DNA of 12,911 nt. Source: CBDVBD01 sp965372135 (GTDB taxonomy: Bacteria > Electryoneota > RPQS01 > CBDVBD01). Shown one piece after another: positions 8,201 through 12,911 of the stretch (position 1 is the first letter of the stretch; each line of letters begins with the position of its first letter). The notes below the pieces were generated by a model. The model made no database searches and had not been told where the DNA came from. It saw only the letters and a list, made by a program, of their open reading frames with translations. Where the stretch lies: the NCBI GenBank assembly GCA_965372135.1, contig CBDVBD010000087.1, forward strand, positions 1-12,911, given 5' to 3'. The position numbers and the translations under genes were made by a program.

Positions 8201-9517
8201 AAGAAGGATGGGGAGAAAGTTACTGAGGGGGACACCGTGTTTACCTGGGATCCCTATTCCGACAGCATTGTGGCATATACCGATGGAACTGTAAAATACA
8301 TCGATATTAAGGAAGATATTTCTTATCATGAGGAGGTGGATGACACTACCGGTAAGAAGCAGAAGGTAGTTATCGAATCTAAGGGTCGTAAGTTGAATCC
8401 TCACTTGCATTTGGTCGATGATGAAGGCAACCGTGTGGGTAATTACATTTTACCGACTGGTGCATATTTGCTGGTAAACGATGGGGATTTCGTGAATGCG
8501 GGTGATGCATTGGTTAAGATTCCCAAGGAAGCCAGCCGCACCAAAGATATTACCGGTGGTTTACCGCGAGTGACGGAGTTATTCGAAGCTCGCCGTCCCA
8601 AGGATCCGGCGATCATCAGCGAGATTGATGGCATGGTGAAGTTTGGAGCGTTGAAGCGCGGTGTCCGGGAAGTAGTGGTGACATCCCATGATGGGAAGAC
8701 CGAGAAGAAGTATACGATCCCGTATGGTAAGCATATATTGGTGCACGATAACGATGTGGTTACGGCGGGAGAAAGGTTAAGTGAGGGATCGGTGGCGCCG
8801 CAGGATATTTTGGCGATTCTTGGTGCCGGGAAAGTGCAGGAGTATTTGGTCAACGAGATTCAGGATGTTTACCGGCTGCAGGGGGTGCGGATCAACGACA
8901 AGCATATAGAGGTAATCGTCAGGCAGATGTTGCAGAAAGTGCGGGTGGAGGATCCCGGTGATACGCAGTATTTGGAAGGGGATCAAGTGGATATCCTGAA
9001 GTTTCAGGAAGAGAACGCCAAGATGTTGAAGGTGGTGGTGATCGAGGAGCCTGGTGATTCTACTTTTGAGAAGGATGCACTTGTGGAAAAGGGTCAAGCT
9101 AGTCGTCAAAATCGGAAGCTGAAGAAGGACGGGATGACAGTTGCGAAGGTTCGCCCGGCGAATCCGGCGATTTATAAGCCCTTGCTGCTGGGAATTACGC
9201 AGGCTTCGTTGTCCACGGAAAGTTTCATTTCGGCGGCATCGTTCCAGGAAACTACCCGTGTGTTGACGGAAGCGGCTGTGGAAAAGAAGGTGGATCGGTT
9301 GTCCGGATTGAAAGAAAATGTAATTATGGGGCATTTAATCCCAGCCGGAACCGGTTTGACACGATATCAGAAAATGGATGTTGAGGGTCCGGAATTGGAA
9401 ACGGAACCAGAAATCGAACGACCGGTGGAGGATGAGGAAAAAGCCATAGTGGAGATTGAAGTTCCGGAGGCTGTGGATGCGGCTGTGGTGGCTAAAGGAC
9501 CCGAGGCAGAAAAGTGA
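5201..9517 (+). CDS. rpoC: DNA-directed RNA polymerase subunit beta'
   Basis: Encodes 1438 residues. Beta' forms the clamp and supplies the catalytic magnesium site. In order: the N-terminal zinc ribbon with C67, C69, C82 and C85; the clamp and lid region; the absolutely conserved NADFDGDQM motif with D472, D474 and D476 chelating magnesium; a second zinc site at C810, C884, C891 and C894; the trigger-loop entry RTFHIGGTADRIAAES; a large insertion of sandwich-barrel-hybrid repeats (roughly residues 945-1105), as in Gram-negative bacteria; and the return motif TKDITGGLPRVTELFEARRPKDPAI. The last 47 residues (1392-1438) form an acidic tail. ATG 5201 is chosen over an in-frame ATG at 5129 because only the former has a Shine-Dalgarno and because 5129 lies inside rpoB. 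No terminator follows; the str promoter starts 8 nt after the stop codon. Confidence 0.98.
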   Translation: MTAQGIDDIEAGRFTSISINLSSPDAILARSHGEVTKPETINYRSYKPEKDGLFCEKIFGPVKDWECHCGKYRGIRYKSIVCDRCGVEITKKDVRRKRMGHLSLAVPVVHIWYFRSLPSKIGYLLSMTVRELERIIYYESYAVIKPGNTGLRERELISEADYLRIQAEYIEEVGDLPEDHENRFEAKIGGEAVYDLLHQMNVNQLSQELRHQIKIETSIQRKNDAIKRLRIIEAFKDCEEGLTNRPEWMVMSVIPVVPPDLRPLVPLEGGRFATSDLNDLYRRVIIRNNRLKRLIDIKAPEVILRNEKRMLQEAVDSLFDNGRKSVAIRSDGNRPLKSLSDNLKGKQGRFRQNLLGKRVDYSGRSVIVVGPELKLHECGLPKDMAVELFKPFIIRKLIEREYTKTVKSAKRMVDRKTDEVWAILEEIIQNHPVLLNRAPTLHRLGIQAFQPLLIEGKAIRLHPLVCAAFNADFDGDQMAVHLPLSYEAQVEARLLMMANQNILHPAYGRPISVPSQDMVLGIYYLTKRRPGASGEGKLFADPDEVIVAYNNGSIELHSQIFVRMDGRIVDTTTGRILFHRILPEEVRNKRFFNELLTKKRLEEIVFICHKEVGNSKTAIFLDQLKEIGFNTATLGGLSVSLEDVMIPDEKHDLVDKATKKVEEIQALYQDGIITDGERYNQIIDVWTHTTTDVAEVMFDQMRKSQQGFNPVFMMADSGARGSIEQIKQLAGMRGLMAKPQKTMTGQKGEIIESPITANFKEGLSVLEYFISTHGARKGLADTALKTADAGYLTRRLVDVAQDVIIRELDCGTLRGITIEAAKEGEEATEQLYERILGRTAAEPVIDPLTGETIIQHGEMIAEEVAENITRSGTDTVKIRSVLTCESPSGVCSTCYGINLTTGKLVDMGEAVGVIAAQSIGEPGTQLTLRTFHIGGTADRIAAESQVTSKYDGRIVYENVDVIRHKDGFLINVRRNGIVKIMDENNRVTARFTVPYGAHLHKKDGEKVTEGDTVFTWDPYSDSIVAYTDGTVKYIDIKEDISYHEEVDDTTGKKQKVVIESKGRKLNPHLHLVDDEGNRVGNYILPTGAYLLVNDGDFVNAGDALVKIPKEASRTKDITGGLPRVTELFEARRPKDPAIISEIDGMVKFGALKRGVREVVVTSHDGKTEKKYTIPYGKHILVHDNDVVTAGERLSEGSVAPQDILAILGAGKVQEYLVNEIQDVYRLQGVRINDKHIEVIVRQMLQKVRVEDPGDTQYLEGDQVDILKFQEENAKMLKVVVIEEPGDSTFEKDALVEKGQASRQNRKLKKDGMTVAKVRPANPAIYKPLLLGITQASLSTESFISAASFQETTRVLTEAAVEKKVDRLSGLKENVIMGHLIPAGTGLTRYQKMDVEGPELETEPEIERPVEDEEKAIVEIEVPEAVDAAVVAKGPEAEK

Positions 9518-9525
9518 AATATAGA

Positions 9526-9554
9526 TTGACATTTTTGGAAAATTTGACTATATT
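9526..9554 (+). promoter_or_regulatory. Promoter of the str cluster (rpsL)
   Basis: A perfect -35 TTGACA (9526-9531), a 17-nt spacer and TATATT (9549-9554, five of six) make the best sigma-70-type promoter in the window. A second reading, TATTAT at 9551-9556, would give a 19-nt spacer. Transcription should begin near 9559-9562, only about 15 nt before the rpsL start, so the leader holds little besides GGAGG (9566-9570). Since no terminator separates it from rpoC, it probably boosts a transcript that also reads through from upstream. Confidence 0.75.
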
Positions 9555-9574
9555 ATGCAGTTTTTGGAGGTAAA

Positions 9575-9949
9575 TTGCCCACAATCAATCAGTTAATCCG
9601 TCATGGCAGGCGGACAGTAACCAAGAAAGTCAGTGCACCTGCGCTGGAACAGTGCCCGCAGCGACGTGGGGTATGTACCAGGGTGTACACGTCGACTCCC
9701 AAGAAGCCTAATTCGGCGTTGAGAAAGGTCGCCAGGGTAAAACTGACCAACGGAATTGAGGTTACGGCATACATTCCAGGCGAAGGGCACAACCTCCAGG
9801 AGCACTCGATTGTATTAATCCGTGGCGGGAGGGTCAAGGACCTTCCCGGTGTTCGGTACCACATTATACGTGGGACGCTGGACGCCAGCGGTGTGGACGG
9901 ACGGTATCAAAGCCGGTCCAAGTACGGTACCAAGAAACCAAAGAAGTAA
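9575..9949 (+). CDS. rpsL: 30S ribosomal protein S12
   Basis: Encodes 124 residues, standard for S12, which lines the decoding centre and controls accuracy. Nearly every family block is present: CPQRRGVCTRVYT, TPKKPNSALRKVARV, IPGEGHNLQEHS, RGGRVKDLPGVRYH and the basic end SRSKYGTKKPKK. K43 and K88, the residues whose replacement gives streptomycin resistance, are both lysine, so the sequence predicts a sensitive ribosome. D89, the residue that RimO methylthiolates in E. coli, is retained. The start is TTG at 9575, supported by GGAGG (9566-9570) 4 nt upstream and by the family N-terminus MPTINQL; no ATG lies nearby in frame. It begins 57 nt after rpoC, behind its own promoter, and is followed 44 nt later by rpsG. 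Confidence 0.98.
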   Translation: MPTINQLIRHGRRTVTKKVSAPALEQCPQRRGVCTRVYTSTPKKPNSALRKVARVKLTNGIEVTAYIPGEGHNLQEHSIVLIRGGRVKDLPGVRYHIIRGTLDASGVDGRYQSRSKYGTKKPKK

Positions 9950-9993
9950 GGAACCGTTTCCTACGGAGTAAACTCTACTGACTGGATAGATTA

Positions 9994-10464
9994 ATGCCAA
10001 GGAAGAAGAAGGTTATCAAGCGGGAGATCCTCCCCGATCCCAAGTATCACGATGTGTTGGTGGCGAAGTTCATCAACAACATTCTGCGAAAGGGGAAGAA
10101 GAGTGTTGCCGAAGCGATACTCTACCGGGCGTTGGGTATCATTGAGGAGAAGACCAAGGAATCCGGATTGGAAGTGTTCAGGAAGGCGGTTGAGAATGTC
10201 CAACCGACGTTGGAGGTGAAGTCTCGTCGGGTAGGAGGTTCTACCTATCAGGTTCCGGTAGAAGTGCGGTCGAATCGGCGGGAAGCATTGGCGATACGAT
10301 GGTTGATTTCCTATGCCAAGTCGCGCAACGAGACCACGATGGCGGATAAGTTGGCGGGAGAGTTAATAGCGGCTTGGAAAGAGGAAGGTGCCGCGATCAA
10401 AAAGAAAGAGGACACGCACCGAATGGCGGAAGCCAACAAGGCATTTGCCCATTTCCGTTGGTAG
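9994..10464 (+). CDS. rpsG: 30S ribosomal protein S7
   Basis: Encodes 156 residues, the common S7 length. S7 is a primary 16S rRNA-binding protein that nucleates assembly of the 30S head and touches the E-site tRNA and mRNA. Seen: MPRKKK start, LPDPKYHDVLVAKFIN, the VENVQPTLEVKSRRVGGSTYQVPVEVR block, and the end motif KKEDTHRMAEANKAFAHFRW. ATG 9994 fits the family N-terminus, but the Shine-Dalgarno is weak: only GGA at 9984-9986, 7 nt upstream, while GGAG at 9965-9968 is too far away. Translation may therefore depend on coupling to rpsL. In E. coli S7 represses str translation by binding the rpsL-rpsG gap; here the gap is only 44 nt, with a 4-bp GGAA/TTCC hairpin (9950-9961), so that site is not evident. 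Confidence 0.97.
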   Translation: MPRKKKVIKREILPDPKYHDVLVAKFINNILRKGKKSVAEAILYRALGIIEEKTKESGLEVFRKAVENVQPTLEVKSRRVGGSTYQVPVEVRSNRREALAIRWLISYAKSRNETTMADKLAGELIAAWKEEGAAIKKKEDTHRMAEANKAFAHFRW

Positions 10465-10505
10465 ATTTCCCGTTAGTAGCAGGGACATAAAGTTTTATAA
10501 TTAAC

Positions 10506-10533
10506 TTGTTTTTAGATAGATACGTGGTATTAT
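10506..10533 (+). promoter_or_regulatory. Candidate internal promoter for fusA
   Basis: TTGTTT (10506-10511), a 16-nt spacer, and TATTAT (10528-10533, five of six) preceded by TGG (10525-10527) form an extended -10 promoter. The 20 nt upstream of the -35 are A/T-rich tracts, resembling an UP element. Transcription would begin near 10540 and give a leader of about 70 nt before fusA. The extended -10 compensates for the weak -35. This would allow EF-G to be made independently of S12 and S7. Confidence 0.5.
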
Positions 10534-10551
10534 ACGATAGATTATCCATAA

Positions 10552-10586
10552 TGACCGCATCGGGAAATTCCCCCGACCAGCGGTCA
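10552..10586 (+). promoter_or_regulatory. Hairpin in the fusA leader
   Basis: TGACCGC (10552-10558) pairs perfectly with GCGGTCA (10580-10586). Inside, TCGGG (10560-10564) pairs with CCCGA (10572-10576), leaving a small internal loop and a 7-nt apical loop: twelve base pairs in all. It is not followed by a T-run, so it is not a terminator. It ends 22 nt before the fusA ATG, and that interval has no recognisable Shine-Dalgarno, which makes a role in translation control possible. Confidence 0.5.
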
Positions 10587-10608
10587 GCAACAAGATTCAA
10601 AAATTTCC

Positions 10609-12684
10609 ATGGCCAGGAAATATCCATTAGAACGCATCCGCAATATCGGGATCATGGCGCACATCGACGCTGGGAAGACGACTACGACCGAGCGGATTCT
10701 GTATTATACGCACCGGATTCACCGGATGGGGGAGGTGGACGACGGCGCTGCGGTCATGGATTGGATGCAGCAGGAAAAGGAGCGGGGGATCACGATTACT
10801 GCTGCAGCCACGACTTGTTATTGGTTAAACCACCGTATTAATATCATCGACACTCCCGGGCATGTGGATTTCACGATGGAAGTGGAGAGGTCGCTCAGGG
10901 TGTTGGATGGCGCGGTGGTGGTATTTTGTGCAGTGGGGGGGGTGGAGCCGCAATCGGAGACCATCTGGCATCAGGTGCACCGATATAAGGTTCCTCGGAT
11001 CGGGTTTATCAATAAAATGGATCGGTTGGGGGCGGATTTTGAGCGCGTGCTGTCCATGATTCGTGAGAAATTGGACGCGGTGCCGATTCCGCTGCAGATT
11101 CCGATCGGTGCCAGTGAGACTTTTGTGGGGCATATTGATCTAATCCGAATGAAATCCGTTCTTTATAACGAGGATAGCTTAGGCGCCGAATGGGAAGAAG
11201 GCGAGATCCCTGAAGAGTTGAAGGACACCGCTGAGCAGTACCGGGAGAAACTGCTGGATGCGATTGCGGAGGCAGATGATGAGTTGTTGGATGCGTTTTT
11301 GGAGGGGAAAGATATTTCAGAAGAGGCAATTCATCGGGCGCTTCGGGCAATCACAATCCAGTTGAAAGGGATGCCGATACTGTGTGGAGCCGCACTTCGA
11401 AACAAGGGAGTGCAGCCGCTGTTGGATGCGGTGATTCAGTTCCTGCCTTCCCCGTTGGATCTTGGCGGTATCATAGGTATTAATCCCCGTACCAAAAAGG
11501 AGGACATTCGTCAGCCGGATGATGGGGAACCGTTTACCGCGCTGGCGTTCAAGGTGGCTTCCGATCCTTATGTGGGCAAGTTGACATTTTTACGGATCTA
11601 TTCAGGAACTGCGAAATTAGGATCGACGGTCACTAATGTAGCGGTGGGGAAAAAGGAACGGTTGTCCAAACTGCTGTTGATGTCCGCCAACAAGCGGGAG
11701 GAAATCCAGGAAATTCACACTGGTGAAATTGTGGCGGCGGTGGGATTGAAATTTACCCGCACCGGTGACACATTAGCGGATCACAAGCATCCGATCCTGT
11801 TGGAAAAGATGGAGTTTCCGGAACCGGTGATTCAGGTTGCTATCGAACCCAAAACCAAAGCTGATCAGGAACGGATCGGAGATGCCTTGAACCGGCTGTC
11901 GGATGAGGATCCCACCTTTGAAGTGAGCACCAACGAAGAAACCGGTCAGACTATTATTGCCGGGATGGGGGAGTTGCATTTGGAAGTGTTGGTGGACCGG
12001 CTGCTACGGGAATTTCGGGTGGATGCCAATGTGGGAACTCCACAGGTGGCGTATAAAGAAACCATCAGGAAGTCGGTTAGCGCCAGCGGGGAATTTTCCC
12101 AACATTTAGGCGGGAAATATCAGTTTGGGAAGGTGACGCTGGAGCTGGAACCCAATCCTCAGGGCGGCGGCAACGTATTTCTTTCCAAGGTTGATAATGG
12201 GGTGATTCCCAATCAGTTCCTGCCGGCGATTAAAAGCAGCGTGTTGGAAACATTGAAGTATGGTGCGTTAGCGGGCTATCCTTTGGATGGTGTGCAGGTC
12301 TCTTTAGTGGATGGGGAATATAAAATGGGCGATTCCACGGAGGTGGCTTACCAAATGGCGGGTTCCACTGCCGTGCGTCGGGCATTGCCCGATGCGGATC
12401 CAGTGATATTAGAGCCGGTGATGATGATTGAGGTGGGGACGCCGGAAGAATATATGGGTGATATCGTGGGCGATCTGAATTCCCGGCGGGGTAAGATCGT
12501 CGAACTCAAACATCACCCCCCGCTTCGAATCATCCGGGTGGAAGCTCCTTTGAAAGAGATGTTTGGGTACGCAACGGATTTGAGGTCGTTGTCTCAAGGG
12601 CGTGCTCAATTTACCATGCAGTTTGATCATTACGACGTTGTGCCCGATGAGGTCACCAAGCGGATGTTGGAAGGCTTCTTTTAG
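10609..12684 (+). CDS. fusA: Elongation factor G
   Basis: Encodes 691 residues. EF-G drives GTP-dependent translocation and, with RRF, ribosome recycling. GTPase motifs: G1 AHIDAGKT (17-24), switch I ending ERGITIT (58-64), G3 DTPGH (81-85) with catalytic-type H85, and G4 NKMD (135-138). G5 reads CGAALRNKG (259-267), with Ala261 where Ser is usual. Domain III has GMGELHLEVLVDRL; domain V has MFGYATDLRSLSQGRA. Domain IV is odd. The first tip loop reads LGGKYQFG (500-507) rather than SGGRGQYG. The second reads GEYKMGDST, so K572 stands where E. coli has His583. Sequences such as VFCAVGGVEPQSETIW and LRNKGVQPLLDAV recall the spd-type and mitochondrial-like EF-G families more than canonical EF-G; this is my recollection, not an alignment. 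ATG 10609 fits the family N-terminus but has no visible Shine-Dalgarno. The gene lies 144 nt after rpsG. Confidence 0.95.
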   Translation: MARKYPLERIRNIGIMAHIDAGKTTTTERILYYTHRIHRMGEVDDGAAVMDWMQQEKERGITITAAATTCYWLNHRINIIDTPGHVDFTMEVERSLRVLDGAVVVFCAVGGVEPQSETIWHQVHRYKVPRIGFINKMDRLGADFERVLSMIREKLDAVPIPLQIPIGASETFVGHIDLIRMKSVLYNEDSLGAEWEEGEIPEELKDTAEQYREKLLDAIAEADDELLDAFLEGKDISEEAIHRALRAITIQLKGMPILCGAALRNKGVQPLLDAVIQFLPSPLDLGGIIGINPRTKKEDIRQPDDGEPFTALAFKVASDPYVGKLTFLRIYSGTAKLGSTVTNVAVGKKERLSKLLLMSANKREEIQEIHTGEIVAAVGLKFTRTGDTLADHKHPILLEKMEFPEPVIQVAIEPKTKADQERIGDALNRLSDEDPTFEVSTNEETGQTIIAGMGELHLEVLVDRLLREFRVDANVGTPQVAYKETIRKSVSASGEFSQHLGGKYQFGKVTLELEPNPQGGGNVFLSKVDNGVIPNQFLPAIKSSVLETLKYGALAGYPLDGVQVSLVDGEYKMGDSTEVAYQMAGSTAVRRALPDADPVILEPVMMIEVGTPEEYMGDIVGDLNSRRGKIVELKHHPPLRIIRVEAPLKEMFGYATDLRSLSQGRAQFTMQFDHYDVVPDEVTKRMLEGFF

Positions 12685-12713
12685 GGCTGGCGGTTCTTTC
12701 ATCTAATTTCGGA

Positions 12714-12719
12714 TATTAT
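12714..12719 (+). promoter_or_regulatory. Possible -10 box upstream of tuf
   Basis: TATTAT lies within ATATTATGCA (12713-12722), a 10-mer also found at the rpsL promoter (9550-9559). No acceptable -35 is present at 16-18 nt upstream (bases 12690-12697 are G/C-rich), so it would need an activator or another sigma factor, or it is chance. It would place the start of a tuf transcript just before the paired hairpins. Confidence 0.22.
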
Positions 12720-12726
12720 GCATTTT

Positions 12727-12798
12727 CGTGTGCCGTCACACGCCCTCGTGTGACGGATAAACAGGATAGTTTTACTGGCAGACGAGGGGGTCTGCCAG
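12727..12798 (+). promoter_or_regulatory. Two-hairpin tuf leader element with complementary loops
   Basis: Hairpin 1: CCGTCACACG (12733-12742) and CGTGTGACGG (12747-12756), 10 bp perfect, loop CCCT. Hairpin 2: CTGGCAGAC (12775-12783) and GTCTGCCAG (12790-12798), 9 bp perfect, loop GAGGGG. CCCTCGT (12743-12749) is complementary to ACGAGGG (12782-12788), so the loops could kiss or pair. A third segment, CGTGTG (12727-12732), repeats the 3' arm of hairpin 1 and can pair instead with CACACG (12737-12742). Neither hairpin is directly followed by a T-run; the nearest T-rich stretch is at 12809-12817. A short CCAC/GTGG stem with a UACG tetraloop follows at 12828-12839, just before the tuf ribosome binding site. 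The pairings are seen; regulation of tuf is inferred. Confidence 0.55.
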
Positions 12799-12867
12799 CA
12801 CGATAAGATTATTTTTAGGAATTCAGACCACTACGGTGGATATAGTTGAAAAAGGAGGAAATTCATC

Positions 12868-12911
12868 ATGGCTAAGGCTAAGTTCGAGCGGACGAAGCCG
12901 CACGTGAATGT
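12868..12911 (+). CDS. tuf: Elongation factor Tu, N-terminal end (partial)
   Basis: Only the first 14 codons are inside the window, reading MAKAKFERTKPHVN, the near-invariant EF-Tu N-terminus that precedes the GTP-binding P-loop. EF-Tu delivers aminoacyl-tRNA to the ribosomal A site. AAAGGAGG (12851-12858) with 9 nt to ATG 12868 is the strongest Shine-Dalgarno in the window, as expected for one of the most abundant bacterial proteins. It follows fusA after 183 nt, a long gap for the str cluster, filled by the paired hairpins. The gene continues beyond the right edge. Whether the genome has a second tuf copy cannot be seen here. Confidence 0.93.
   Translation, partial: MAKAKFERTKPHVN

Noticed and set aside
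8777..9334. Long open frame (185 codons) on the minus strand inside rpoC
   Set aside because: Antisense to conserved rpoC sequence, no recognisable domain or ribosome binding site; a by-product of codon bias in rpoC.
9518..9574. Terminator between rpoC and rpsL
   Set aside because: No inverted repeat with a T-run; the T-runs here belong to the promoter spacer and leader.
10506..10841. Open frame of 111 codons overlapping the fusA leader and 5' end
   Set aside because: It covers the promoter and fusA in another frame, has no ribosome binding site, and its product looks like out-of-frame fusA.
12733..12817. Hairpins after fusA as ordinary intrinsic terminators
   Set aside because: Neither stem is followed directly by a T-run; the nearest T-rich stretch begins about 10 nt after hairpin 2, and tuf is expected to be co-transcribed.

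Overview
The window is a bacterial housekeeping stretch on one strand: the end of the L11/L1/L10/L12–RNA polymerase cluster (rplA tail, rplJ, rplL, rpoB, rpoC) joined directly to the str cluster (rpsL, rpsG, fusA, start of tuf). All nine genes read left to right. The seven complete genes have no frameshift or internal stop; the two edge genes are open as far as they can be seen. There is no mobile element, CRISPR array, tRNA or rRNA gene, and no unrecognised protein-coding gene. Organism: a bacterium with roughly balanced base composition. Beta' carries the large trigger-loop insertion typical of Gram-negative lineages. Beta, S12 and beta' wording resembles FCB-type phyla (Bacteroidota/Chlorobi relatives and uncultured neighbours) more than Proteobacteria or Firmicutes. 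EF-G instead resembles the spd/mitochondrial-like EF-G families. This is inference from recalled family sequences, and I cannot name a phylum.

Layout. 1-1203: ribosomal stalk genes rplA (3' end), rplJ and rplL. The rplA-rplJ gap is only 23 nt, so the usual L10 leader has no room there. A terminator-like hairpin overlaps the end of rplJ. 1204-1371: a non-coding gap with a weak candidate promoter and several possible pairings. 1372-9517: rpoB and rpoC, each with a good Shine-Dalgarno and, at both starts, a decoy AUG 1 nt after the Shine-Dalgarno that stops at the true start. 9518-9574: a near-consensus promoter with a very short leader in front of rpsL. 9575-10464: rpsL and rpsG. 10465-10608: an extended -10 promoter, an interrupted hairpin, and a fusA start without a visible Shine-Dalgarno. 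10609-12684: fusA, whose domain IV tip loops are unusual. 12685-12867: a structured tuf leader with two perfect hairpins and complementary loops. 12868-12911: first codons of tuf.

How it works together: L1, L10 and L12 build the two ribosomal stalks. Beta and beta' form the catalytic core of RNA polymerase. S12 and S7 belong to the decoding site and head of the 30S subunit. EF-G and EF-Tu are the GTPases that use the stalk. The proteins are ordinary. What deserves attention is the regulatory RNA between genes, above all the fusA-tuf leader, and the divergent translocation loops of EF-G.
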